Shown here in pieces: positions 21,961 to 33,051 of a stretch of 64,000 nt of DNA. Location of the stretch: positions 26,375,160 through 26,439,159 of the forward strand of contig NC_052518.1 of the NCBI RefSeq assembly GCF_014356525.2, written 5' to 3'. This stretch comes from Nilaparvata lugens (lineage: Eukaryota > Arthropoda > Insecta > Hemiptera > Delphacidae). How positions within the stretch are numbered: position 1 is the first letter of the stretch; the number at the start of each line of letters is the position of its first letter. The notes under the pieces were generated by a model that was not told the origin of the DNA, ran no database searches, and saw nothing but the letters and a program-made list of their open reading frames with translations. The position numbers were made by a program, and so were the translations under genes.

Positions 21961-22679
21961 TAATGTTCTTTCTTACATTGATATCAATTATATATAAGTT
22001 AATTTTACTGCAGTATCAGAATTTGTCCTTAACCTGAACAATTAAAAGTCACATTGAAATAGTAATTTTGGAGTTTGGTAGAGATACATTTACATGGAAC
22101 TCAATTTATTCATTAAAGGCTATCTACATAATTCTAATAGGTTCTGATAATCCATAATGACAAAATAGGTGTTGAATGAATAAATGAAGCCTAACAACTT
22201 GAAATATATTGTTCTAATTATTTAAGATTAAATTGATTCTACCTCGGTGCTAGTCAGCTTCACATTTGTACATGTATCATTGTATTGAATTATTAAATAT
22301 TTTATAAAACATTTAAATTTTGGTAAAGCAACATTTTAATCCTGGACTAGTAGTTCTGTCAACAGTAGACCTCGCTCAGTTATAAAACACAGCCTCGTCT
22401 CATACTGTCCATGAGAGTAAATCCTGTCTGTATGTCATGTCGGCAAGATGTCGGTGTGGAAAAGGCTAATGGCTGTTGGGGTTAGTGTATCAAAAATATG
22501 CTAACATCGAAAGCTAATCTCCTTTAACACACTGGCAACAGGTCAGCCCAAGTTGAAAACGGAGAAAGGTCGAGAGAAAATACTATGTTTACTTTCCGTT
22601 ATTAATTGCATGTGTCATTGCATGCAATGAATAGTCAACACGACAGCTGATTTTTTACTAAGTTACATTGAGATATTAA

Positions 22680-24373
22680 CCTTCTAGTCGTGACCCTGGG
22701 TCCGAGGGACCCAGCAATCCTTTTTTTAGTTATGATTTTGCTTCCGTTCACTTTACTGTATATTGTGACCCATGTAAATTCATATTAGTAGACACTTAAA
22801 CTTGATGTAGAGTGTTAGTGCTCTGTGACTTGTTTTCGTGAAATGATGCTTTTGGGTCCCTGGGACCCAAGGGTCACGACTAACGTAACTTTTTTTCATT
22901 TTTTTCAAATGCACATTTTCATGCAATAGTGATTGGATTCAAGCAGTCAACATGTACATTTTGAACAGAGACTTCAAGAAATGACAAATTGACCTCTAGA
23001 TCTCTATTTCAATGACATTAGTGATGATGAGAATGAATTCATAGTTCAAGATAAGTATACTGACACTGAGTAGGATGATAGTGAAACCTATGAACTTCAA
23101 ATGATCCTAGGGGTACTAAACCTCCCCTAAAAGTAAACTTTATATGACCTTATATATTTTTCATGTTTCTAGTAGAGTTTCATGTAGGTTTCAGGATTTA
23201 TAGTAGTATTCATCACCATGTCCGTAGATCCTGGGGGGACACAGAGGACGCGTCCCCCAATATTCTATGGTATAGGCTATGTCCCCCGGAAATTTTTTTC
23301 CACGTTTTTAATTATGATAACACATTTCTATTAGTTCAATTTTTCGCACAAGAATTTAGTATGATCTTTTCATTTAAGGAGTTCATCTATTATGTTACGA
23401 TTGTTACGAAGTATTTTGTATCTGAAACCCTCTTCAAACAAGGACAGTTACAAGAGTTACAATCAGAAAGATTTAAGACTTCGTTTTGAAAAATGTAATT
23501 ACTCATGAGAATTCATGTTGATCTTCGTAACACAGTTTTAGCTATTAAGTAAAAATTACATCTTTGTATGTTTTGTGAGTGGAGAACTTTTTTATGGTTA
23601 TTTAGCTATCCAGCTTTGGTTGGTAATGAAAACAAACAATACAACTAGTGCTGTTTTTTTTTTTTTTGTAAATATTTATTTCTATCTAGTAAAAACTTAA
23701 AAACAATAACTCGGATTTTTTTTATTTACCCACTAATTTACCACTGCCAAATAAGAGGATTTAAAACGGAATTGAAGTGGAAAATCATCATTTTAAAAAG
23801 CTATTTTTCAAAAAAATCTTCGCTGGGGGGCACCCCCGAGACCCCCCTCGACTGGGGGGCAGACACCCCTCGACTGGGGGGCAGGCCCCCCAGGCACCCC
23901 AGTACGTCCCCTCCAATGTCAAACAGCTATCTACGCCAATGTTCATCACTATAATTTCATAAGTTTTGCAAATATTGTGCAACATGAACTTGAGAGTAGT
24001 GTAAAAACTACCCTAAGAGTGGACTATGACCTTCCAATTTTTCTCCCATGCTCTTGTAGTGTTGCATGTGAGATCCATAATATTGTATTCATCACTATCA
24101 TTTTTTGTTCACTTTATATAAAATAACCGAACGTTTTTTTCCACCACCCTAAAAATGCAAGGTTTTATAAATTTATTTTTAAAATTATAATAAAGATCGA
24201 TTTCTGCTTTACATTAGTGCTCGTTGCGTTCATCAATAACCTTTGGACATATTAGAATCATGGAATAACATTATATATTGGAATATATTGAGATATTCAA
24301 TATGAAAGAAGCGGGTCCCTGGGACCCAGGGTCACGACTAACGTAGGGAAAAAATGGGGTCAGGACTAGAAGG
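22680..24373. mobile_element. Decayed piggyBac-like element flanked by TTAA
   Basis: Flanked by TTAA at 22676-22679 and 24374-24377, with inverted ends CCTTCTAGTC.../...GACTAGAAGG and inner GACCCTGGGTCC/GGACCCAGGGTC palindromes. TTAA duplication is the piggyBac signature. A short acidic stretch (NDISDDENEFIVQDKYTD then a stop) at 23005-23070 resembles a piggyBac transposase N-terminus; no DDD core remains. The opposite palindrome arm lacks the element, so it inserted after the duplication. Confidence 0.75.
23217..23941. mobile_element. Nested hAT-like non-autonomous element
   Basis: Flanked by the 8-bp duplication TTCATCAC (23209-23216 and 23942-23949). The ends are imperfect inverted repeats (CATGTCCGTAGAT / complement CATTGGCGTAGAT). 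Eight-base duplications are typical of hAT elements. The interior holds C/G-rich runs (GGGGGGCACCCCC) and no transposase. Confidence 0.6.
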
Positions 24374-24939
24374 TTAACCCTTATTGCATGCAATTAAAAA
24401 TCCACTCGACTGCAAAATTTCCAAAAAACCTTGTATATACGTCGAGACACAATTTAAAAAGAAATATACCTGTCAAATTTCATGGTAATCTATTGCTGCG
24501 TTTCGCTGTAATTGCGGAACATATAAACATAAAGAGAAATGCAAAGCCGTCGACTTGAATCTTAGAACTCACTTCGCTCGGTCAATAAATCGAAATTTTA
24601 AGAAACCACAAATATCCTGAATGAAAAGGGGAATCAATTGTTATGTAGATTTGAATCTGAATGTCTAGGATCCACTAAAAAGTCTACTAAATTCATCATT
24701 TTTTCTCCACAGGAGAAACGTTCAAAGCTGGCATCAATAATGATGTTACCACATTATTTACATATGTAAATTATATATTTATATATGTATGTCACGTGGA
24801 TTGAAGGAGCGTTGTTTGTTGATTGAAGGAAGATTCTATTTTACTATTTAAACAAATCATATTGTAATTTACTTCGAGATTTACATAGAACATAGTGATA
24901 ATAAGTAGGAAATGAAATGTATAGCAAACACTTCAGTTG

Positions 24940-25670
24940 GGGTCCGTATCACAGAGACAAGTTCTCACAGAGACAAGTAGTGTTTTTGAACGATATTAGT
25001 GTCACAGAGACAAGTTTCATAGGAACAAGTAGTTTTATAAATGGCAGTCTCACAGGAACAAGTTCACACAGAGACAAGGTGAGTCTCACAGAGACAAGGT
25101 GAGTCTCACAGAGACAAGGTGAGTCTCACAGAGACAAGGTCTGTTTCACTGGAACAAGTAGTGTCAGTGGAACAAGAAGAGGGGTAGAGTCCCATTCGAA
25201 CAAGTGTAGTGTCACAGAGACAAGGTCAGTCTCACAGGAACAAGGTTGGTGTGGTGTGTTGCCTACACATGAAGATGAAGGCATTCCATTTGCTCTAATA
25301 AATTGGATGTCATCTGTTTTTTAATATATATATACATATATATTATGGTGACATGAATAGAATAGAATGACTGCCTTTATTTTTCTTAGAAAGCGAAGTT
25401 AGGGCGCAGTCGACCCTCTCTTACACTCAACTCTCTATCAAGTATCATAACAATACGAAATAAATACAAATAATATGATTAAAAACAAACAATAGTTAAG
25501 TTATCTTCTTATTTAAAATAATAACAAATTTTAAATTATTGAAAAGAAAGAGAAAAAAATGACATTGAAAATAATACATAACAATGCTGAATGATAGTAT
25601 TTTCTGATACTTCATCACTTTAGTAAAAAATAAGACACTACAGAATACAATACAGTAGGCCTACATAGCA
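24940..25670. repeat. Palindrome spacer with CACAGAGACAAG motif array and a LINE-like tail
   Basis: From 24948 to 25245 there are more than ten copies of a 12-base motif, CACAGAGACAAG or CACAGGAACAAG, at irregular spacing, including four tandem 20-base units around 25065-25140. From about 25350 a GAATAGAATAGAATG...GCCTTTATTTTT stretch looks like the reversed 3' end of a non-LTR element; this is uncertain. No gene. Confidence 0.65.
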
Positions 25671-27400
25671 ACTGAAGTGTTTGCTATACATTTCATTTCC
25701 TACTTATTATCACTATGTAAATCTCGAAGTGGATAAGTAAATTACATTATGATTTATTTAAATAGTAAAATAGAATCTCCCTTCAATCAACAAACAACGT
25801 CACAAACATCGCTCCTTCAATCCACATGACATACATATATAAATATATAATTTACATATGTTAATAATGTGGTGACATCATTTGATGCCAGCTTTAAACG
25901 TTTCTCCTGTGGAGAAAAAATGATGAATTTAGTAGACTGTTTAGTGGATCCTAGACATTCAGATTCAAATCTATACATAACAATTGATTCCTCTTTTCAT
26001 CCAGGATATTTGTGGTTTCTTAAAATTTCGATTTATTGACCGAGCGAAATGAGTTCTAAGATTCAAGTCGACGGCTTTGCATTTCTCTTTATGTTTATAT
26101 GTTCCGCAATTATGGCGAAACGAAGCAATAGATTACCATGAAATTTGACAGGTATATTTCTTTTTAAATTGTGCCTCGACTTATATACAAGGTTTTTTGA
26201 AAATTTTGCATTTTAAGGTTAATACAATAGGTAAAGTCTCCTTCGAACGCTAATATTACAGTAAAAATCAGAATAGAATCATCCATAATAATTCAGCTGT
26301 TGAGTGGATTTTTAATTGCATGCAATAACGCATGCAATAAATATATCAATGTAACTTAGTAAAAAATCAGCTGTCGTATTGACTATTCATTGCATGCAAT
26401 GACGCATGCAATTAATAACGGAAAGAAAACATAGTATTTTCTCTCGACCTTTATCTGCTTTCAACTCGGTCTGACCTGTTGCCAGTAAGTTGAAGGAGAT
26501 TAGATTTTGATGTTAGCATATTTTTGATACACTAACCCCAACAGCCATTAGCCGTTTTCACACCGACATCTTGCCGACACAACATACAAACAGGATTTAG
26601 AGTAGTTACATACACATCGATTTTTGGTCGTACGATATTTTACCGTCCTTATAAATTCTATTAGATTGAACAGATGATTTCAAACATATGATGTTTGCCA
26701 AGTTCCGTTTAATCTCATAGAATTCATAGTGACGACAAAATATTGGACGACCAAAAATCGATGTGTGTGTAACTAGCCTAACTCTTATGGACAGTATGAG
26801 ACGAGGCTGTGTTTTATCACTGCGCGAGGTCTACTGTTCATGGAACTACTAGTCCAGGATTAAAATGTCGTTTTACCAAAATCATCAAATATTTAATAAT
26901 TCAATACAATGATACATGTACAAATGTAAAGCTGACTTGCACCGAGGTAGAATCAATTTAATCTTAAATAATTTGAAATATATTTCAAGTTGTTAGGCTT
27001 CATTAATTCATTGAACACCTATTTCATCATTATGTGTTATCAGAACCTATTAGAATTATGTAGATTGCATTTAATGAATGAATTGAGTTCCATGTAGATG
27101 TATTATTTCTACCAAACTCCAAAATAACTATTTCAATGTGACTTTTAATTGTTCAGTCAATATAAAATAATTTTGATTCTGCAGTAACTTATACATAAGT
27201 TATATCAATGTGAGAAAGAACAGATTATATACTTCTAAGATGAATGGAACAATATTGGAAAGATGTTATCCAACGGTATTTGAATACACTCCTGACTGTT
27301 ACTGTATGGGAGTACCACCAGTAATTTATAAGTTTTCAATTCGCCAAAAGAGTGGTTATAGATAAAATAGTGTACTCAACGGTTATAATCTTCTCCTATC
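25670..27400. repeat. Right arm of the large palindrome and left flank of Polinton copy B
   Basis: Reverse complement of 21777-24940, minus the piggyBac-like insertion and plus a 179-bp MITE. Conservation is about 85-90% by eye, so the duplication is not very recent. No gene. Confidence 0.8.
26600..26778. mobile_element. 179-bp MITE with about 45-bp inverted ends
   Basis: Ends GAGTAGTTACATACACATCG.../...CGATGTGTGTGTAACTAGCC are inverted repeats that continue through TTTTTGGTCGT. The flanks suggest a TA duplication, as in Tc1/mariner-type MITEs. The paralogous arm (about 22400-22430) lacks it, showing the empty site. Confidence 0.7.
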
Positions 27401-27619
27401 TATATTTTTTCTTCTTATTATTGTTCATCTTCTTCCTCTTCTTCCTTATTCTTCTGTCTCCTTTTTCTATTATCTTCTTCTTCTCGCTTGTTCTTCTTCT
27501 CCTCCTGTCATCTTCTTCTTCTTCTTCTTCTTCTTCTTCTTCTTCTTCTTCTTCTTCTTCTTCTTCTTCTTCTTCTTCTTCTTCTTCTTTCTTCTTCTTC
27601 TTCTTTTTCTTCTTTTTCT
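27400..27619. repeat. TTC microsatellite at the Polinton B insertion site
   Basis: (TTC)n with T-rich interruptions, continuing to the TTTTCT duplication at 27614-27619. The Ser/Arg-run ORFs here are spurious. Confidence 0.9.
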
Positions 27620-27949
27620 AGTAGAGAAGGTTTGGGAGATTGAGGAAGCTTTTTTGCTCGAAATCCCCCTCCCCCCTCTCCCCCCTCGTCCATCCCTCCT
27701 CCCCTTCCCCCCGCCTGTAGGGCGGGGGGTGTTCTAAAAATAGATTTCCCCTTCCCCCTGTCCAGTGGTGGTGAGGGGGATAGAGAGAGAGGGAGATATA
27801 TCTTTCTCTCTCTTTCTAAAAATAGATTTCCCCTTCCCCCTGTCCAGTGGAGGTGAGGGGGATAGAGAGAGAGGGAGATATATCTTTCTCTCTCTTTCTA
27901 AAAATAGATTTCCCCTTCCCCCTGTCCAGTGGTGGTGAGGGGGGTAAGA

Positions 27950-27993
<44 letters not shown>

Positions 27994-28060
27994 GGTGAGG
28001 GAAAAAAAATTTCCCTTTTAGGAGGAAAAATTCCCTCTCTCTCTACTGTCAAATTGAAGT
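27620..28060. repeat. Left terminal inverted repeat, outer G/C and CT-rich part
   Basis: Starts AGTAGAGAAGG, then TTTTTTGCTCGAAATCCCCC, a CCGCCTGTAGGGCGG palindrome (27710-27727), and three copies of a roughly 90-base unit with CTAAAAATAGATTTCCCC and CTGTCCAGTGG. The mirror set is at 50310-50739, with four units. CT-run ORFs are spurious. Confidence 0.9.
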
Positions 28061-30400
28061 GAATCCATTTCGCTCTACTACGATGACAGGTTCAAGAGAT
28101 AGAGATCTCCTTCTTTTACTAGTGCCATCTCTTTCCCGCACCCTTTCCGAAAGGAAAGGAGATAAGAATCAATTGAGAAATTCTTTCTACATCTAATGCT
28201 ATACTGACAAATTGAAGTGAATCCATTTCGCTCTACTACGATGACAGGTTCAAGAGATAGAGATCTCCTTCTTTTACTAGTGCCATCTCTTTCCCGCACC
28301 CTTTCCGAAAGGAAAGGAGATAAGAATCAATTGAGAAATTCTTTCTACATCTAATGCTATGCTGACAGATTGAGGTGAATGATAGATGTGGGGAAAAAAT
28401 CTCTTTGAGAGGGAAAAATTCCTTTGGTGTCAAATTAAAGTGAATTCATATTTCTACATCTAATGCTATACTAACAAATTGAAGTGCATCCATTTCGCTC
28501 TACTACGATGACAGGTTCAAGAGATAGAGATCTCCTTCTTTTACTAGTGCCATCTCTTTCCCGCACCCTTTCCGAAAGGAAAGGAGATAAGAATCAATTG
28601 AGAAATTCTTTCTACATCTAATGCTATACTGACAAATTGAAGTGAATCCATATTTCTACATCTAATGCTATACTGACAAATTGAAGTGAATCCATATTTC
28701 TACATCTAATGCTATACTGACAAATTGAAGTGAATCCATATTTCTACATCTAATGCTATACTGACAAATTGAAGTGAATCCATATTTCTACATCTAATGC
28801 TATACTGACAAATTGAAGTGAATCCATATTTCTACATCTAATGCTATACTGACAAATTGAAGTGAATCCATATTTCTACATCTAATGCTATACTGACAAA
28901 TTGAAGTGAATCCATATTTCTACATCTAATGCTATACTGACAAATTGAAGTGAATCCATATTTCTACATCTAATGCTATACTGACAAATTGAAGTGAATC
29001 CATATTTCTACATCTAATGCTATGCTGACAGATTGAGGTGAATGATAGATGTGGGGAAAAAATCTCTTTGAGAGGGAAAAATTCCTTTGGTGTCAAATTA
29101 AAGTGAATTCATATTTCTACATCTAATGCTATACTGACAAATTGAAGTGAATCCATTTCGCTCTACTACGATGACAGGTTCAAGAGATAGAGATCTCCTT
29201 CTTTTACTAGTGCCATCTCTTTCCCGCACCCTTTCCGAAAGGAAAGGAGATAAGAATCAATTGAGAAATTCTTTCTACATCTAATGCTATGCTGACAGAT
29301 TGAGGTGAATGATAGATGTGGGGAAAAAATCTCTTTGAGAGGGAAAAATTCCTTTGGTGTCAAATTAAAGTGAATTCATATTTCTACATCTAATGCTATG
29401 CTGACAGATTGAGGTGAATGATAGATGTGGGGAAAAAATCTCTTTGAGAGGGAAAAATTCCTTTGGTGTCAAATTAAAGTGAATTCATATTTCTACATCT
29501 AATGCTATACTGACAAATTGAAGTGAATCCATATTTCTACATCTAATGCTATGCTGACAGATTGAGGTGAATGATAGATGTGGGGAAAAAATCTCTTTGA
29601 GAGGGAAAAATTCCTTTGGTGTCAAATTAAAGTGAATTCATATTTCTACATCTAATGCTATACTGACAAATTGAAGTGAATCCATATTTCTACATCTAAT
29701 GCTATGCTGACAGATTGAGGTGAATGATAGATGTGGGGAAAAAATCTCTTTGAGAGGGAAAAATTCCTTTGGTGTCAAATTAAAGTGAATTCATATTTCT
29801 ACATCTAATGCTATACTAACAAATTGAAGTGCATCCATTTCGCTCTACTACGATGACAGGTTCAAGAGATAGAGATCTCCTTCTTTTACTAGTGCCATCT
29901 CTTTCCCGCACCCTTTCCGAAAGGAAAGGAGATAAGAATCAATTGAGAAATTCTTTCTACATCTAATGCTATACTGACAAATTGAAGTGAATCCATATTT
30001 CTACATCTAATGCTATACTGACAAATTGAAGTGAATCCATATTTCTACATCTAATGCTATGCTGACAGATTGAGGTGAATGATAGATGTGGGGAAAAAAT
30101 CTCTTTGAGAGGGAAAAATTCCTTTGGTGTCAAATTAAAGTGAATTCATATTTCTACATCTAATGCTATACTGACAAATTGAAGTGAATCCATTTCGCTC
30201 TACTACGATGACAGGTTCAAGAGATAGAGATCTCCTTCTTTTACTAGTGCCATCTCTTTCCCGCACCCTTTCCGAAAGGAAAGGAGATAAGAATCAATTG
30301 AGAAATTCTTTCTACATCTAATGCTATACTAACAAATTGAAGTGCATCCATTTCGCTCTACTACGATGACGGGCTCAATTGATCCTTATCTCTTTCCCAC
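28040..30400. repeat. Expanded subterminal tandem array (three interleaved unit types)
   Basis: Unit a is 44 bases (TTTCTACATCTAATGCTATA ... GTGAATCCATA), with about nine consecutive copies from 28609 to about 29005. Unit b is about 116 bases (TTTCGCTCTACTACGATGAC ... AGGAGATAAGAATCAATTG). Unit c is about 87 bases (GACAGATTGAGGTGAATGAT ... TTAAAGTGAATTCATA). They recur in mixed order across 2.3 kb, whereas the right end has about one of each. ORFs repeated here (MTPKEFFPL..., MRERDGT...) are by-products of units b and c. Confidence 0.92.
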
Positions 30401-31097
30401 ACCCTTCTTTATTACGAAAGCGAGTAAAGGAGACAAGAAGTAACTATCTTCCATTTTGATCGATCGTTCCTATAGTGTAGTAGTGAAACGTTTCTCACCA
30501 GCATTACGAAAGGAAGGAATCTAGTATAAGTTTTATAATTGGAACATATCACCTCTTTAGAGTAAAGTGGCACGTGCATTCGCTCGCCTGTCCCTCACAT
30601 CTGCTCTGCTCCCTGTGAGGTCCCTTGATAACCCCAATAACTCCTGCATCGAAAACCGTTACATGAAAAAATCGATTTATGTGACAAGTGTTTAGTCGTT
30701 AAAGTTACTTCACTCAACCTTCTTCAAGATTTATCGATATAGTCAAAAATGACTAGGGTGAAAACTATAGGTGTTGTCTCACTCAACCTTTAAAAGATTT
30801 ATCGATATAGTCAAAAATGACTAGGGTGAAAACTATAGGTGTTGTCTCACTCAACCTTTAAAAGATTTATCGATATACTCAAAAATGTCTAGACTGAAAC
30901 GTTCACTCTCTCACACATGTGTTTATACAATCAATCACACTCGTCTAGACTGAAACGTTCACTCTCTCACACATGTGTTTATACAATCAATCACACTCGT
31001 CTAGACTGAAACGTTCACTCTCTCACACATGTGTTTATACAATCAATCACACTCGTCTAGACTGAAACGTTCACTCTCTCACACTCAACTCAAGATT
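30400..31097. repeat. Non-coding region with two further tandem repeats
   Basis: Three copies of a unit with CTCAACCTT(T/C)(A/T)AAGATTTATCGATAT and GACTAGGGTGAAAACTATAGG (30711-30890), then four copies of a 56-base unit GTCTAGACTGAAACGTTCAC ... CAATCAATCACACTC (30887-31085). No gene; copy A has a 106-aa ORF in the corresponding position. Confidence 0.75.
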
Positions 31098-32117
31098 TTA
31101 TGTTTTCGGCGCCAATATAAAGTCTTTATATTTGACCAAATCCATTTTTTCTGTAATAATTTGTACTACCTGATGTTCGTTAAGCCCATGATCCTTTGCT
31201 TCAATCCAATTCATATGGAAAGAAACTTCGGCATATTTTGATACAATATCTAATGCGATTCTGTGGATAAATAAGCTTAGGTAGTCAATGAAGGGCGCCG
31301 AACATTGCAGTCTCATGACAGCACCCTCTTCCGAATTTTTAATTGCCTCAGCTATTTCATCACGAACGCTTTTCACAGCGTCTGCCATCTCGTTTTTCTT
31401 AATAAAATCTCCAATATCATTTTTAGTTGCATACTTTTCTGCAATTTGATTAATCAGAATAGCAATAGCATCTTTTGTAATAAACTGCTCAATACCCTCC
31501 ATAATATTAGCTTTTATTGCACTCGCCATTTCAGATAATCGTTTTTCAAACTCTTCCTTTGTTAATGAAGAACTAATCAATTTCTGCAAAGTAGATTCTA
31601 AATATTGCTTATCAATTCCCGATGGGTGTGTTTCATTTACTTTAGTAAAAATTTCTGTACTAAGTTGTTTCAATTTAGTATTGAGATAGTTTCTGTCCAG
31701 CACCTCCAAATTCTTAATTTTATCTGATACGGCTTTTAATTTTTCATCTAAATAAGCCTTATCAACTTTATCGTTGTTAATACTGAGCAACTGAGATGAA
31801 AAGCTGTCTGTTAAAGTTTTCACTTCTCCTAAAGCACTCTCTAGAGTTTGAGTTCTCTCTCCAATAGCTTTATCGATATTAGCACTGAAATTTTGTAAGG
31901 TGCTTAGAATATGTTCTCTTTCAATTATGCTCACTCCAATATTCTTTGTATTTTCCGAAACGAGTTTGGTTATTTGCGAATCTAAATAAAATTTCACAGC
32001 TTCGCTGATTCCTTGCTGATTTATCGATTCGATTATCTTCTGTGTTATCGAGTCAATATCACACGTAAGACTAGCTCCGCTAGGTGTATCAATTCGTCCG
32101 AATCGATGTAGAGTCAT
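31098..32117 (-). CDS. Predicted coiled-coil protein, possible fibre or scaffold (339 aa, copy B)
   Basis: Intact from the ATG at 32117. Counterpart of 9359-10393 with about 90% identity by eye; it is shorter near the N-terminus, where SAGAAVANLTCD is SGASLTCD here. Long heptad-like central region with repeated YLDEKLKAVSDKIKNLE, YLNTKLKQLS and YLESTLQKLI modules, each roughly 30-35 residues apart, then a globular-looking end (VMRLQCSAPFIDYLSLF ... APKT). It follows the 301-aa gene after 7 bases, so the two are probably co-transcribed. Fibre, scaffold or tegument roles are all possible; I do not recognise it. Confidence 0.72.
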   Translation of the reverse strand: MTLHRFGRIDTPSGASLTCDIDSITQKIIESINQQGISEAVKFYLDSQITKLVSENTKNIGVSIIEREHILSTLQNFSANIDKAIGERTQTLESALGEVKTLTDSFSSQLLSINNDKVDKAYLDEKLKAVSDKIKNLEVLDRNYLNTKLKQLSTEIFTKVNETHPSGIDKQYLESTLQKLISSSLTKEEFEKRLSEMASAIKANIMEGIEQFITKDAIAILINQIAEKYATKNDIGDFIKKNEMADAVKSVRDEIAEAIKNSEEGAVMRLQCSAPFIDYLSLFIHRIALDIVSKYAEVSFHMNWIEAKDHGLNEHQVVQIITEKMDLVKYKDFILAPKT

Positions 32118-32124
32118 CGTGACA

Positions 32125-33030
32125 CTAAACAATTAATTTTGCTTCTTTTAGCTCTTCAATTATACTCGCGATTTCCACATCATGCCCACTGTTCCCACTA
32201 GCTTTTGAGGAATAGAGTAAATTTAATCTTTCCACTAATTCGTCAAAATTATCAAAGTATTGATAAATTCTATCATGAGAATTATTTTTTGCAAATTTCA
32301 ATAAACCCCAACCCTTCTTTTTACTAATTTTTTTACTGGGAAATAACTTTTGAATCATTTGCGATTTAATTCCCTGATTTCGTTTAACATAGCCTCTTCG
32401 ATCTAAATGTATACCTGTAAGTGTTAAGATTTTTTTATACTTATCCAGATCTCTTTGATTATAAAGATTTGAGTTTGGTCTCGCACTGAATAATAACTCA
32501 AGTAGACCGTGTGTTAATCGAAATCTTTCACTATCAATATCTATATAACCATCAACAAATATTACTTGCTGATTACCAATATAATACACGTCATCTTTAG
32601 AATTATATGAAATTCCATAACTGATTGAATTATTCTGTTTTTCCGCATGAAACGTTTTTAGATATTGTGACAGCACATCGTCGTTTCTGCTAGAACCAAG
32701 TAAACTGTTTTCAAATTTAGTCGAGCTTAAAAAATTGTCTGCTGAACTCTCATAACTCTGTTCATCTCCCTCCTCATTATCATCAATTTCCATACTCTCC
32801 TCTTTTACTTGTTCCTTTTTTGGTTTTACATCAGAGTGTGAGAATTTGTTTTTTCCCAGTTCAATTATGGGCTCTATTAACGGGGAGAGCGTTTTCCTAT
32901 TATATTCCTCCGATCGCTTTTCAAAATTGACTAAGCTTTTATGCTTCTCTCTAATTACTTTTCTCAATTTCTTAATCTTTTCGATTAAACCAACCTCCTT
33001 TCTATTCAGCTTCCTGCTGTATGACAACAT
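32125..33030 (-). CDS. Conserved Polinton protein of unknown function (301 aa, copy B)
   Basis: Intact from the ATG at 33030. Lys-rich N-terminus, acidic linker (EQVKEESMEIDDNEEGDEQ), and the conserved domain YGISYNSKDDVYYIGNQQVI, RLTHGLLELLF, NQRDLDKYKKILTLTGIH, finishing with a basic patch (KKISKKKGWGLL). It sits between the ATPase and the coiled-coil gene in both copies. Its persistence next to packaging and virion genes suggests a structural or assembly role, but the family is uncharacterised to my knowledge. Confidence 0.75.
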   Translation of the reverse strand: MLSYSRKLNRKEVGLIEKIKKLRKVIREKHKSLVNFEKRSEEYNRKTLSPLIEPIIELGKNKFSHSDVKPKKEQVKEESMEIDDNEEGDEQSYESSADNFLSSTKFENSLLGSSRNDDVLSQYLKTFHAEKQNNSISYGISYNSKDDVYYIGNQQVIFVDGYIDIDSERFRLTHGLLELLFSARPNSNLYNQRDLDKYKKILTLTGIHLDRRGYVKRNQGIKSQMIQKLFPSKKISKKKGWGLLKFAKNNSHDRIYQYFDNFDELVERLNLLYSSKASGNSGHDVEIASIIEELKEAKLIV

Positions 33031-33051
33031 GACTGCACAAAGAATTAATCT

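Larger units (their letters stand above)
21960..24940. repeat. Left arm of a large imperfect palindrome
   Basis: Outside the piggyBac-like insertion, this arm is the reverse complement of 25670-27240. Matching landmarks include CACTTCAGTTG at 24930 against CAACTGAAGTG at 25670, the GTCGACTTGAATCTTAGAA block (24550 and 26060), GACATCTTGCC (26570) against GGCAAGATGTC (22442), and CAGTAGACCTCGC (22365 and 26826). Homologous DNA also occurs a third time at 51590-54170. No gene. Confidence 0.8.

Noticed and set aside
23772..23985. Pro/Gly-rich ORFs in the hAT-like element
   Set aside because: They translate C/G-run repeats and overlap on both strands.
24948..25245. CRISPR-like or spaced direct repeats
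   Set aside because: Spacing is irregular, the repeat is only 12 bases and the genome is eukaryotic.
27352..27693. ORFs with Ser, Phe and Arg runs next to copy B
   Set aside because: Microsatellite translations.
28078..29363. Repeated ORFs of 65-73 codons on the minus strand in the left terminal array
   Set aside because: They arise from the tandem units b and c; identical ORFs recur wherever these units lie together, and no domain is visible.
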